In this document: one piece after another, positions 35,589 to 43,359 of the stretch
Layout of the letters: each line of letters opens with the position of its first letter
Position numbering within the stretch: position 1 is the stretch's first letter
Assembly (NCBI RefSeq): GCF_004216535.1
Contig: NZ_SGWX01000001.1
Coordinates: forward strand, 1,178,001 to 1,242,000
Source: Xylanimonas ulmi
Lineage (GTDB): Bacteria > Actinomycetota > Actinomycetes > Actinomycetales > Cellulomonadaceae
Reading direction: 5' to 3'
DNA length: 64,000 bases
Position numbers and translations under genes: made by a program
The notes under the pieces: model-generated
Database searches by the model: none
Seen by the model: the letters and a program-made list of their open reading frames with translations, nothing else
Told to the model about the DNA's origin: nothing

Positions 35589-35653
35589 CAGAAATGGGAC
35601 CCTGACGGTCCGGTGATGGCCGGAAAAACCGGACCGTCAGGGTCCCATTTCTG
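35589..35653. terminator. 26-bp perfect inverted repeat, bidirectional terminator or mobile repeat
   Basis: The arm at 35589-35614, starting CAGAAATGGGACCCTG, is exactly complementary to 35628-35653, with a 13-nt loop (GATGGCCGGAAAA). It sits between the convergent ABC exporter and VOC genes. Each strand's outer arm ends in an A- or T-run (CAGAAA/TTTCTG). Its perfect length is unusual for an ordinary terminator and could mark a MITE- or REP-like element. Confidence 0.75.
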
Positions 35654-35671
35654 CGGGGTTGGGGAGAGGGG

Positions 35672-36106
35672 TCAGTCGAGGCAGAACTCGTTGCCCTCGA
35701 CGTCGCGCATGGTGATGCACGACTCGTTGAAGCCGTCGGCGCGCTGCGTCAGCACGTGGCTCGCGCCGAGCGCCAGCAGCCGCGCGCACTCGGCCTCGAG
35801 CGTCGCGAGGCGTTCGTCGCCCACGAGCCCGGCGCCCGCGCGCACGTCGAGGTGCACACGGTTCTTGACGACCTTGCCCTCGGGGACGCGCTGGAAGAAC
35901 AGCCGCGGGCCCACGCCTGTCGGGTCGACGCACGCGAACGCCGAGCCCTGGTCCTCGGGCGGCAGCGAGCGGTCGAAGTCCTCCCAGGTCGCGAACCCTG
36001 TCGGCGGCGGGGGGACGACGTATCCGAGCACCTCGCACCAGAAGCGGGCGACGCGCTCGGGGTCCGCGCAGTCGAACGTGACCTGGACCTGCCTGACCGT
36101 TGTCAT
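35672..36106 (-). CDS. VOC/glyoxalase-like family protein
   Basis: The ATG at 36106 gives 144 residues with two beta-alpha-beta3 units. The first contains TFDCADPERVARFWCEVLGY and the second ends MRDVEGNEFCLD, where the glutamate is a typical metal-ligand position. TACGGT ends 6 nt before the start and no Shine-Dalgarno is present, so I prefer this start over ATG 36154. VOC proteins include dioxygenases, lyases and resistance proteins; nothing here selects among them. The gene converges with the ABC exporter. Confidence 0.82.
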   Translation of the reverse strand: MTTVRQVQVTFDCADPERVARFWCEVLGYVVPPPPTGFATWEDFDRSLPPEDQGSAFACVDPTGVGPRLFFQRVPEGKVVKNRVHLDVRAGAGLVGDERLATLEAECARLLALGASHVLTQRADGFNESCITMRDVEGNEFCLD

Positions 36107-36112
36107 GCGCAC

Positions 36113-36118
36113 ACCGTA
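36113..36118 (-). promoter_or_regulatory. TACGGT -10 box, leaderless VOC gene
   Basis: TACGGT (minus strand) ends 6 nt before ATG 36106, fitting transcription from the start codon. Confidence 0.5.
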
Positions 36119-36153
36119 GGGGAGCGGGCGCGCGCACGGCACGCCGGAGGTCA

Positions 36154-36192
36154 TCAGCCCAGGCGGTCAGCCCAAGCGGTCAGCCCGAGCGG
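36154..36192. repeat. Three tandem 13-bp repeats
   Basis: TCAGCCCAGGCGG, TCAGCCCAAGCGG and TCAGCCCGAGCGG follow one another at 36154-36166, 36167-36179 and 36180-36192, differing at one or two bases. They abut the stop codon of the LysR gene, in the gap before the VOC gene. Confidence 0.85.
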
Positions 36193-37110
36193 TCAGGACA
36201 GGGCGCCCGCCGCGCCCGCCGCGACGAGCCGCACCAGCAGCTCACGCGCCGGGGGAGTCGGCGCGCCCAGCGTGAGCGCGAGCACGCGACGGCGCGCCCC
36301 GGGCAGCGCGTGCGTCACCACCTGGTCGGACCGGTGCGCGCGCAACGCCAGGTCGGGCAGCAGGCTCACCCCGACGCCGGCGGCGACCAGGGCCTGGACG
36401 GCCACCGAGTCGTCGGTCTCGAACGTGATGCGCGGGGAGAACCCCGCCGCGGAGCAGCGCGCGACCAGGTCGGCGCGGCAGCGGGGGCACCCGGCGATCC
36501 AGTCGGCCTCGGCCAGATCCGCCAGCGGCGGCGCGACGTCGTCGGGCGCCGCCGCTGGCGCCGGGCGCACCAGGTGCACCGGCTCGTCCAGGATCGGGGT
36601 CACCACGTACCGCGACAGGTCGTCGACGGCGCGCGCGTGGCGCACGTCGTCATGCTCGAACACCAGGGCGACGTCGACCTCCCCGGCGGCCAGCGCGGCC
36701 ACCGCCTCGGGCGGCTCGACCTCCACCAGCCCGACACCCAACCCCGGATGGTCACGCACGAGCGCGGAGATCGCCGTCGGCACGATCGTGGCCAGGGCCG
36801 AGGGGAACGCGGCCAGGCGCGCACGCCCGGCGCGCAGCCCCGCCAGAGCGTCCAGCTCGCGGCGCACCCCCGCCACACGCCCCAGGATCTCCTCCGCGCG
36901 ATCGGCCAGCAGCCGCCCCGCCTCCGTGAGCCGCACCCCGCGCCCCGCGCGCTCCAACAACGGGATGCCCGCCTCGACCTCCAGCCGGGCCAGATGGTGG
37001 CTCACCGACGGCTGCGCGACACCGAGCTCGCGCGCCGCAGCGGTCAGCGAGCCCGTGCGCGCGACGGCGGCGAGCGCGCGCAGGCGCGTCAGGTCAAGGT
37101 CGGCGGGCAC
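36193..37110 (-). CDS. LysR-family transcriptional regulator
   Basis: The 305-residue protein has an N-terminal winged HTH (LTRLRALAAVARTGSLTAAA, then VAQPSVSHHLARLE) and a two-lobed effector domain. The effector part contains CPRCRADLVARC, with closely spaced cysteines at about residue 210 that might respond to redox, though this is speculative. GTG 37110 is preceded by TAGCCT with a 6-nt gap and no Shine-Dalgarno, so it is probably leaderless. It diverges from the YciO-like gene 51 nt away, the usual arrangement for LysR targets, though that gene is housekeeping-like. Confidence 0.9.
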   Translation of the reverse strand: MPADLDLTRLRALAAVARTGSLTAAARELGVAQPSVSHHLARLEVEAGIPLLERAGRGVRLTEAGRLLADRAEEILGRVAGVRRELDALAGLRAGRARLAAFPSALATIVPTAISALVRDHPGLGVGLVEVEPPEAVAALAAGEVDVALVFEHDDVRHARAVDDLSRYVVTPILDEPVHLVRPAPAAAPDDVAPPLADLAEADWIAGCPRCRADLVARCSAAGFSPRITFETDDSVAVQALVAAGVGVSLLPDLALRAHRSDQVVTHALPGARRRVLALTLGAPTPPARELLVRLVAAGAAGALS

Positions 37111-37116
37111 CAGACC

Positions 37117-37122
37117 AGGCTA
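37117..37122 (-). promoter_or_regulatory. TAGCCT -10 box, leaderless LysR gene
   Basis: TAGCCT (minus strand) ends 6 nt before GTG 37110. It faces away from the opposite-strand TAGCCT at 37149. Confidence 0.5.
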
Positions 37123-37148
37123 CCGGGGGCCGACGCCGCCCATCGGAG

Positions 37149-37154
37149 TAGCCT
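37149..37154 (+). promoter_or_regulatory. TAGCCT -10 box, leaderless YciO-like gene
   Basis: TAGCCT ends 7 nt before ATG 37162, with no Shine-Dalgarno in between. It is 26 bp from the LysR -10 box. Confidence 0.55.
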
Positions 37155-37161
37155 GCCGGAC

Positions 37162-37782
37162 ATGGCCCGGTACTTCGATGTGCACCCCGTCGACCCGCAG
37201 GCCCGCGCCATCGCGCAGGTCACCGCCATGCTGCGTGACGGCGCCTTGATCGCCTACCCGACCGACTCGGGCTACGCACTGGGCTGCCGCATGGACTACC
37301 ACGACGGCGCCGACCGCATCCGCCGCGTGCGCCGCCTGGACGACAAACACCACTTCACCCTCGTGTGCGCCGACTTCGCCCAGCTCGGGCACCTCGTCCA
37401 CCTCGACAACAGCGCCTTCCGCGCCATCAAAGCCGCCACCCCCGGCCCCTACACCTTCATCCTGCGCGCCATGCCCGAGGTGCCGCGCCGCCTGGCCCAC
37501 CCCAAGAAGAAGACCGTCGGCGTGCGCATCACCGACAACCGCGTCGCCCAGGCGCTGCTGCACGAGCTCGGCGAGCCACTGCTCACCTCCACGCTCATCC
37601 TCCCCGGCGAGACCGCGCCCCTCACCGACGGGTGGGCCATCAAGGAGGAGCTCGACCACGTCCTGGACGCCGTCGTCGACGGGGGAGAGGCGCCCGGGCG
37701 GCCCACCACCGTCGTCGACTGGTCGCAGGGGTACCCCGAGGTCCTGCGCGTCGGCGCGGGAGACCCGTCGCGCTTCGAGTGA
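37162..37782 (+). CDS. YciO/TsaC/Sua5-family protein
   Basis: This 206-residue protein has the single YrdC domain that binds ATP and threonine in L-threonylcarbamoyladenylate synthases, which start tRNA t6A modification. Landmarks are LIAYPTDSGYALGCRMDY, KHHFTLVCADFAQL, ATPGPYTFILRA and KKKTVGVRITDN. The RRLDDKHHFTL and PKKKTVGVR stretches resemble the YciO branch, whose function is less certain than that of TsaC. It starts at ATG 37162 under a leaderless-type -10 box. Whether it is the essential TsaC or an accessory YciO is unresolved. Confidence 0.85.
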   Translation: MARYFDVHPVDPQARAIAQVTAMLRDGALIAYPTDSGYALGCRMDYHDGADRIRRVRRLDDKHHFTLVCADFAQLGHLVHLDNSAFRAIKAATPGPYTFILRAMPEVPRRLAHPKKKTVGVRITDNRVAQALLHELGEPLLTSTLILPGETAPLTDGWAIKEELDHVLDAVVDGGEAPGRPTTVVDWSQGYPEVLRVGAGDPSRFE

Positions 37783-37809
37783 TCCACGACGCGGCCCGCC
37801 GCCCGCCGT

Positions 37810-37815
37810 TAGGGT
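37810..37815 (+). promoter_or_regulatory. TAGGGT -10 box, leaderless UDP-glucose pyrophosphorylase gene
   Basis: TAGGGT ends 7 nt before ATG 37823 with no Shine-Dalgarno between. Confidence 0.55.
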
Positions 37816-37822
37816 TCGTGCC

Positions 37823-39232
37823 ATGAGCGACGGTGGCCTGAAGCAGGCGCGCGAGAAGATGACACAGGCGGGCGTCGCGCCCGCCGCGATCGAGACGTTC
37901 ACCCGGTTCTACCGGCTCCTGGAGTCGGGCGCCACGGGCCTCGTGCGCGAGGACGACGTCGAGCCCCTGCCGCAGCTCGACCGCGCGGCCGACCTCGACG
38001 TCAGCGACGACGCCGCCGCCGCGGCCCTCGCGCAGACCGCGATCATCAAGCTCAACGGCGGGCTGGGCACCTCCATGGGCATGGACCGCGCCAAGTCGCT
38101 GCTGCCCGTGCGCCGCACGGCCGACGGGCAGGACCTGACCTTCCTCGACGTCATCGTCGGCCAGGTGCGCGCCGCGCGGGCCGCCACCGGCGCCCGCCTG
38201 CCCCTGCTGCTCATGAACTCCTTCCGCACCCGCGACGACTCACTCGCCCTCCTGGACCGCTACGACGACCTCGCCGTCGACGGGCTCCCCCTCGACTTCC
38301 TGCAGAACCGTGAGCCCAAACTGCGCGCCGACGACCTCACCCCCGTCGACTGGCCCGCCGACCCCACCCTGGAGTGGTGCCCGCCCGGCCACGGCGACCT
38401 GTACCCCGCCCTGCACGCCTCCGGCGTCGTGCGCGCCCTGCTCGACGCCGGCCTGCGCTACGCCAGCGTCTCCAACTCCGACAACCTCGGCGCCGCCCCC
38501 GACGCCCGCATCGCCGGATGGTTCGCCGCCACCGGCGCCCCCTACGCCGCCGAGATGTGCCTCAAAACCCCCGCCGACGTCAAGGGCGGACAACTCGTCG
38601 TCCGCAAAGCCGACGGGCGCATCGTCCAGCGCGAGACCGCCCAAACCCACCCCGACGACCTCGCCGTCTCCCTCGACCCCACCCGGCACCGGTACTTCCA
38701 CACCAACAACCTCTGGTTCGACCTCGAGGCGCTCGCGGCCGAGCTCGACCGCACGGGCGGGGTGTTGGAGCTGCCGCTCATCCGCAACGCCAAGACCGTC
38801 GACCCGGCCGACCCCGCCTCGACGCCCGTGATCCAGATCGAGTCGGCCATGGGCGCCGCGGTGGCGGTGTTCGAGGGCGCGACAGCCATCGAGGTGGGCC
38901 GCGAGCGGTTCCTGCCGGTCAAGACGACCAACGACCTGCTGGTGCTGCGCTCGGACGTGTACGCGCTGACCGACGACGCGCGCCTGGTCGCACAGGCGCC
39001 CGCGCCGCTGGTCACCCTGCCGCCGCAGTACAAGACCATCGCGCGGTTCGACGAGCGGTTCCCGGACGGCGCCCCCTCGCTGCGCGGCGCCACGTCGCTG
39101 ACGGTCGAGGGCGACTGGACGTTCGGGCGCGGCGTCGTCGTCGAGGGTGACGCGGTGCTGGGCGACCCGGGCGCGCCGTCGCGCGTGCCCGACGGCGCCA
39201 CGGTGACCGCCGCCGGGGTGGCCGCCCGCTGA
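37823..39232 (+). CDS. UTP-glucose-1-phosphate uridylyltransferase (UDPGP/UGP2-like)
   Basis: The 469-residue protein belongs to the eukaryotic-type UDPGP family, not the short bacterial GalU type. It has the nucleotide-binding motif IIKLNGGLGTSMGMDRAKSL, the substrate region LDFLQNREPKL, NSDNLGA for metal/uridine binding, FHTNNLWFDL and LPVKTTNDLLVLRSD. The C-terminus forms a partial left-handed beta-helix. It makes UDP-glucose from UTP and glucose-1-phosphate, as in bifidobacterial homologues, although UDP-GlcNAc activity occurs in relatives. It begins under a leaderless promoter 40 nt after the YciO-like gene. Confidence 0.88.
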   Translation: MSDGGLKQAREKMTQAGVAPAAIETFTRFYRLLESGATGLVREDDVEPLPQLDRAADLDVSDDAAAAALAQTAIIKLNGGLGTSMGMDRAKSLLPVRRTADGQDLTFLDVIVGQVRAARAATGARLPLLLMNSFRTRDDSLALLDRYDDLAVDGLPLDFLQNREPKLRADDLTPVDWPADPTLEWCPPGHGDLYPALHASGVVRALLDAGLRYASVSNSDNLGAAPDARIAGWFAATGAPYAAEMCLKTPADVKGGQLVVRKADGRIVQRETAQTHPDDLAVSLDPTRHRYFHTNNLWFDLEALAAELDRTGGVLELPLIRNAKTVDPADPASTPVIQIESAMGAAVAVFEGATAIEVGRERFLPVKTTNDLLVLRSDVYALTDDARLVAQAPAPLVTLPPQYKTIARFDERFPDGAPSLRGATSLTVEGDWTFGRGVVVEGDAVLGDPGAPSRVPDGATVTAAGVAAR

Positions 39233-39355
39233 GCGGGACAAAGTGACGCCCGGCTGAACCCCGGGTGGAGCGCGGGCGACCACGCGCGGGCCGCGATGAA
39301 CTTCGCGTGAACGTGTTCGCCCCAGGGCCGCATCGGCTTGATTCACGCCGCCCCG

Positions 39356-40555
39356 ATGCAGGATGTTCCCGGCGTGTCACGACGATCGCTGCCCCCGCGC
39401 GCCCCTTCGACCCGCCCCGCGACGCTCGCCCACGACGTCGACGTGCTCGTCGTCGGCGCCGGGATCGTCGGGCTCGCCCACGCGGTCGAGGCGAGCGCGC
39501 GGGGCGCGAGCGTCGTCGTGGTCGAGCGCGACGACCGCGCGCTCGGCGCCTCGGTGCGCAGCCTGGGGCACGTGGCAGTCACGGCCCAGGACGGGCCGGC
39601 GCTCGCCTGCGCGCTGGTGACCCGAGACAAGTGGATCGCGCTCGGCCGGCAGGCGGGCTTCGACGTGTCCGAGGCGGGGAGCGTGGTGGTCGCGCGCGCC
39701 GAGGACGAGCTCGCGGTGCTGGAGGACTTCGTGTGCGCGCGCGACGGCGCCGCGCACCTGCTCGACCGTGCGGGCGTCGCGCGCCACCTGCGCTCGGTGG
39801 ACGACGACGTCGTCGGCGGCGCGCTGCTCGCCACCGACCTGCGCGTCGACCCGCGTGTGGCGGTGCCCGAGATCGCCCGATGGCTGTCCGCGCAGCCGCG
39901 CGCGGCGGTGGTGACGGGCACGAGTGTGCTGGGCGTCGAGCCGGGCTCCGGGCGCTCACTCGTGCGTACCTCGCGCGGCGACGTCATCGCCCGCACGGTG
40001 GTGCTGGCCGTCGGGGCCGACGTCGACCGGCTCCTGCCCGCGGTGGCCGAGGCGCATGGGCTGACGCGACGCACGCGCCAGGCGCTGCGCGTCACCGGAC
40101 CGACGGCGCCGGGGGAGCGGGGCGCCGGGGGCGGGACGGTGCTGCTGGGTGGGACGGCGGTGCTGCACCATGCGGGGCTGACACGCTCGCCCCAGCACAA
40201 GGAGGTGCGCGAGCGGCTGGAGCGCGAGCAGCCCGAGGTCGTGGCCGCCGAGGTCAATCTGCGCGCCACGCCGCTGGCCGACGGGTCGCTCTTGCTCGGC
40301 GACGCCGGAGCGCAGGGCGGTGCGCTGCCGTTCCGCGCGGAGGCGCTCGACGAACTGCTGCTGCGTGAGGGGGAGAGGCTGGTGGGAGGGCCACTGCGCG
40401 TGGTCGAGCGGTGGGCCGCCGTCGAGGCGACGGCGCCGGAGCCGTTCGTGGTGGCCCGGCCGCAGCGCGGCCTGCTCGTGGTCACCGTGGGCGCGCCGAT
40501 TGGACTGTCGACGGCCTTCGGCCTGGCGCCGCGGACGCTCGACGGCCTCCTGTAG
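39356..40555 (+). CDS. FAD-dependent oxidoreductase, TIGR03364-like DAO family
   Basis: The 399-residue product opens with a dinucleotide-binding fold, VDVLVVGAGIVGLAHAVEA, with the acidic ERDD that ends strand 2. The remainder resembles D-amino-acid/glycine-oxidase-type flavoproteins, matching what I recall of the TIGR03364 subgroup often near phosphonate genes. No such partner gene is adjacent here. Alternative starts are a TTG at 39338 and GTG 39374; ATG 39356 is a compromise, since none has a clear Shine-Dalgarno. Substrate unknown. Confidence 0.8.
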   Translation: MQDVPGVSRRSLPPRAPSTRPATLAHDVDVLVVGAGIVGLAHAVEASARGASVVVVERDDRALGASVRSLGHVAVTAQDGPALACALVTRDKWIALGRQAGFDVSEAGSVVVARAEDELAVLEDFVCARDGAAHLLDRAGVARHLRSVDDDVVGGALLATDLRVDPRVAVPEIARWLSAQPRAAVVTGTSVLGVEPGSGRSLVRTSRGDVIARTVVLAVGADVDRLLPAVAEAHGLTRRTRQALRVTGPTAPGERGAGGGTVLLGGTAVLHHAGLTRSPQHKEVRERLEREQPEVVAAEVNLRATPLADGSLLLGDAGAQGGALPFRAEALDELLLREGERLVGGPLRVVERWAAVEATAPEPFVVARPQRGLLVVTVGAPIGLSTAFGLAPRTLDGLL

Positions 40556-40588
40556 CGCCCGACTCCCCGCGGATGCGGCGGGCGGGCC

Positions 40589-41230
40589 TCAGCCGGGGAC
40601 GTCGGTGATGCGGTCAGCGCCCACGACGGGGACGAGCGCGCCCGCCGTGGCGGCGGCGACGTCGTCGCGTAGCGTCGCGACCTCGGCCGGGGGGACCAGG
40701 ATCGTCAGGTGCGCGACGTGGGCGTACTCGGTCGGCCCGAGCACGGCGCCGTGGCCGGTGGCCCAGTCGCGCAGCAGGTTGTCGAGGCGGCCCGCGTCGG
40801 CGTGCGGCACGTCCAGACGAACCTGCGTCAGCACGCGGCGGTGGACGGGCCGGGCCAGGTCGAGCGCCTGCGACACCGCCGTGGAGTAGGCCCGCACAAG
40901 CCCGCCTGCGCCGAGCAGCACGCCGCCGAAGTACCGCGTCACGACGGCGACCACGTCGGTCACGCCGCGGTGGCGCAGCACCTCGAGCATGGGGACGCCA
41001 GCGGTGCCCGAGGGCTCGCCGTCGTCGGTCGATCGCTGCTGGTCGGCGTGCGTGCCGACGACGAGGGCGACGCAGTGGTGGCGGGCGTCCCAGTGCTCCT
41101 TGCGGCGTCGGGCGACGACGGCGTCGGCCTCCTCGACGCTGCCGACCGGGTGCAGGTGGGCGAGGAACCGTGACTTCTTGACGACGAGCTCGTGGTCCAC
41201 GGGGGCGGCGATCGTCGAGGGCAGGTCCAC
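40589..41230 (-). CDS. YigZ/IMPACT family protein
   Basis: GTG 41230 gives 213 residues. The N-terminal UPF0029/IMPACT domain has KKSRFLAHLHPV, HHCVALVVG, DDGEPSGTAGVPML and VTRYFGGVLLGAGGLVRAYS, the family signature. A small DUF1949-like C-terminal domain follows. The eukaryotic relative IMPACT regulates GCN2, but the bacterial function is not established. TACGCT ends 6 nt before the start and there is no Shine-Dalgarno, so longer starts are rejected. Confidence 0.88.
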   Translation of the reverse strand: MDLPSTIAAPVDHELVVKKSRFLAHLHPVGSVEEADAVVARRRKEHWDARHHCVALVVGTHADQQRSTDDGEPSGTAGVPMLEVLRHRGVTDVVAVVTRYFGGVLLGAGGLVRAYSTAVSQALDLARPVHRRVLTQVRLDVPHADAGRLDNLLRDWATGHGAVLGPTEYAHVAHLTILVPPAEVATLRDDVAAATAGALVPVVGADRITDVPG

Positions 41231-41236
41231 CCGGTG

Positions 41237-41242
41237 AGCGTA
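41237..41242 (-). promoter_or_regulatory. TACGCT -10 box, leaderless yigZ-like gene
   Basis: TACGCT (minus strand) ends 6 nt before GTG 41230. Confidence 0.5.
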
Positions 41243-41276
41243 GCGGCGACGCGCCGCGAGGGTTGGCAGGAAAAAG

Positions 41277-41286
41277 TGTGCCAAGC
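41277..41286 (+). repeat. Left 10-bp direct repeat flanking the recombinase-like gene
   Basis: TGTGCCAAGC, preceded by the A-run GGAAAAAG, is repeated exactly at 42010-42019. It lies 15 nt before the start of the recombinase-like gene. A-runs are rare in this GC-rich window. Confidence 0.7.
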
Positions 41287-41301
41287 AGCGAGGATGACGC
41301 C

Positions 41302-42009
41302 ATGAGCAGCGCCGACACCAGCCCCGACGGCCCCGCAGACGACGAGCGCACGACGCCGCGAGCCACCGTTGCCGCGCGCCTGACCGGTCCTGGCCGCTAT
41401 CCGCGCCCGGTCGTCTCGCTCGCCGACGCCGAGTGGGTGTGGCGCGAGTTGGGTGTCGAGGCGCTGCGCCCGGGCGCCAAGCCCGAGGTGGTGCGTCTGG
41501 CGGTGATCGTCGGGCTGACGCGGGCGACCGGGGCGCGGTACGGCGACCTGCTGCGCGTGCGCGCCGAGGACCTCGACCTGGGCGAGGTGGGCGCGCACAC
41601 GGGGGAGGGGAGCGTTCTGGTGCGCCACGGCAAGCACCGCACCGTGCGGGAGCACCGCCTGGCGCCCGAGGTCGTGCTGGTGCTGCGGCACTGGATGGAC
41701 GTGCGGCTGGAGTTGGCGGCCGAGCTGGAGGGGTCGGTGCCGCGCGCACTGCTGCTGACGGTCCACCACACGCACGACAACGGGACGACCGTCTCCAGCG
41801 GCCTGCCCATCACCAAGCAGGGGCTCGTGCTGTCGTGGCGGCGGTTCGCGCTGCGCACCAACGCGCGCTACGGGGCGCTGCGCCCGCCGCTGCCGACGCG
41901 CTTCGAGCAGGTGCGTCGTGCCTGGACCGAGGCGGGCGTCCCGGACCTCGGACGGGAGGTCGCCTCGGCCGTAGCCTCAGTGGAGCCTTCTTCTGCCTCC
42001 GAAAAATAA
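41302..42009 (+). CDS. Tyrosine-recombinase-like protein lacking the catalytic C-terminus
   Basis: From ATG 41302 the product has 235 residues. GLTRATGARYGDLLRVRAED matches the first catalytic-arginine box of tyrosine recombinases, and GKHRTVREHRLAPEVVLVLRHW the beta-hairpin with the catalytic lysine. The expected HxxR box, the His/Trp and the nucleophilic Tyr are not visible; the end (PTRFEQVRRAWTEAG) diverges. It may be a decayed integrase or a DNA-binding derivative. GAGGAT ends 6 nt upstream. Direct repeats flank the gene. The relationship to integrases is inferred from motifs only. Confidence 0.6.
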   Translation: MSSADTSPDGPADDERTTPRATVAARLTGPGRYPRPVVSLADAEWVWRELGVEALRPGAKPEVVRLAVIVGLTRATGARYGDLLRVRAEDLDLGEVGAHTGEGSVLVRHGKHRTVREHRLAPEVVLVLRHWMDVRLELAAELEGSVPRALLLTVHHTHDNGTTVSSGLPITKQGLVLSWRRFALRTNARYGALRPPLPTRFEQVRRAWTEAGVPDLGREVASAVASVEPSSASEK

Positions 42010-42019
42010 TGTGCCAAGC
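42010..42019 (+). repeat. Right 10-bp direct repeat flanking the recombinase-like gene
   Basis: This exact second copy of TGTGCCAAGC begins at the base after the recombinase-like stop codon, following GAAAAATAA, so the A-run is conserved as well. The two copies could be remnants of att or target-site sequences. Confidence 0.7.
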
Positions 42020-42089
42020 GCAGAGCGCTGCACGACCGACCCCACGGAGCACCCAACCGCAAGCCCTCATCAGCGGGGGCCGGCGCCGG

Positions 42090-42773
42090 TCAGGCTGTCC
42101 GCAGGCCCATGAGGGGAGCGGCCGCCGTCGAGGCCGGGAGCTCGACGAAGCCGAGGCGGTCGTAGAAGGTGCGAGCGCCCGTGTTGGCGGGGTCGTAGCT
42201 CAGGTGCACGCCGGGCACGCCGCGCGCGGCGAGGTTCGCGCAGAGCGCCGCCACCATGCGCCGGCCCCAGCCCTGGCGCTGGGCGCGGGGCAGCAGGTCG
42301 ATGTGCAGGTGCGCGGGGAAGGCGGCGAGCGCCTGCTCGCCCGGGGCGAGAAGGCGCTCGGGGTGGACGCCGTCGTGCCACAGTTGGGCCTCGCTGTAGG
42401 CGGGGCCGCCCTCGGCGGGCGCCGGAGCCGGCTGCGGGTGGCGGGCCAGGAACCCGGGCGTCCACTCGCGCCGCCAGCGCTCGACGAACCGGGCGGTGTC
42501 GGCGGTCGCGATCACGTAGCCCGCCACGACGCCGTCACGAACCCGCAGCGCGGTGTCATGGCCGTCCGCCCCGTCCACGTCGAGGTCGGGCTGCACGACG
42601 ACGAACGCGCTCTCGGGCTCCAGGTCCACGTACGGCAGCGCGTAGACGTCGGGCATGAGCAGGTCGTCCGAGTAGCGGCCGCGCGCGTCGCCGCCCGCGG
42701 CGGCGGTGCGCACACAGACCTCGGCGACCGCCGCGCGGTCGGACGACACGTAGGGGCGCAGCGCCCCCGTCAC
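42090..42773 (-). CDS. GNAT-family N-acetyltransferase
   Basis: The 227-residue protein ends in a GNAT acetyl-CoA site, LLPRAQRQGWGRRMVAALCANL, followed by GVHLSYDPANTGARTFYDRLGF. Its long middle insert (residues about 100-150) and the H-L-H-I-D strand resemble the acetyltransferase-like domain linked to O-GlcNAcases. The substrate is unknown. It starts with GTG overlapping the dps stop by 4 nt, so the two genes are probably co-translated. Confidence 0.88.
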   Translation of the reverse strand: MTGALRPYVSSDRAAVAEVCVRTAAAGGDARGRYSDDLLMPDVYALPYVDLEPESAFVVVQPDLDVDGADGHDTALRVRDGVVAGYVIATADTARFVERWRREWTPGFLARHPQPAPAPAEGGPAYSEAQLWHDGVHPERLLAPGEQALAAFPAHLHIDLLPRAQRQGWGRRMVAALCANLAARGVPGVHLSYDPANTGARTFYDRLGFVELPASTAAAPLMGLRTA

Positions 42774-43336
42774 TGGCCGTCGAGGGCGTCGCGCGCGGCG
42801 CCGAGCTCGGTGCTGGCCCCCGCCGTCGAGAGCGCGCCGCCCGTGCTCTCCAGGTGCGCGCGCACGAACCAGTGGAACTGCTCGAGCTGGCGCAGGTGGC
42901 CGATCAGCAGGTCGTTGGTGACGACGTCGAGCACCTCAGTGTCCGCGGCCGCGCGGCGGTGCGCGGCGATGACGCCCTCGTAGACCTCGTCGAGCGCGCC
43001 CAGGTGCTCGATGGTGGAGGCGCGGCCCAGCGCGTAGTCGTCCCAGGTGCGCGCCGCGACGAGCGCGCCGGGCGTGCCGACGGGCGCGACGCCCAGGGTC
43101 GCGATCCGCTCGGCGATCTCGTCGACCATGAGCCGCACGGCGTCCACCTGCGGGTCGAGCATCTCGTGCACCGCGATGAAGTGCGGGCCGACGACGTTCC
43201 AGTGCACGTGCTTGAGCGTCAGGTGCAGGTCGTTGAGCGAGTGGAGGCGCTCCTGGAGGATCGCGGCGGTCTGCGCGCCCTCCGCGGGAGTCAGGGACGG
43301 GACGGTGTAACGGGGAACGTCGGGTGACGAGGACAT
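42770..43336 (-). CDS. dps: Dps family ferritin-like DNA-protection protein
   Basis: Dps dodecamers store iron and protect DNA from peroxide. The 188-residue product has the complete intersubunit ferroxidase site: His45 in KHVHWNV, His57 and Asp61 in AVHEMLD, and Asp72 and Glu76 in VDEIAERI. It has hydrophilic N- and C-terminal extensions, but without the lysine clusters that bind DNA in some homologues. GGAGGT precedes the ATG. It lies 23 nt downstream of the MoxR-cluster genes on the same strand and overlaps the GNAT gene. Confidence 0.94.
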   Translation of the reverse strand: MSSSPDVPRYTVPSLTPAEGAQTAAILQERLHSLNDLHLTLKHVHWNVVGPHFIAVHEMLDPQVDAVRLMVDEIAERIATLGVAPVGTPGALVAARTWDDYALGRASTIEHLGALDEVYEGVIAAHRRAAADTEVLDVVTNDLLIGHLRQLEQFHWFVRAHLESTGGALSTAGASTELGAARDALDGQ

Positions 43337-43359
43337 CGCGCAAACCTCCGGTTGTGTGC

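Noticed and set aside
36154-36192. CRISPR-like array
   Set aside because: The 13-bp units are directly adjacent without spacers and no cas genes are present.
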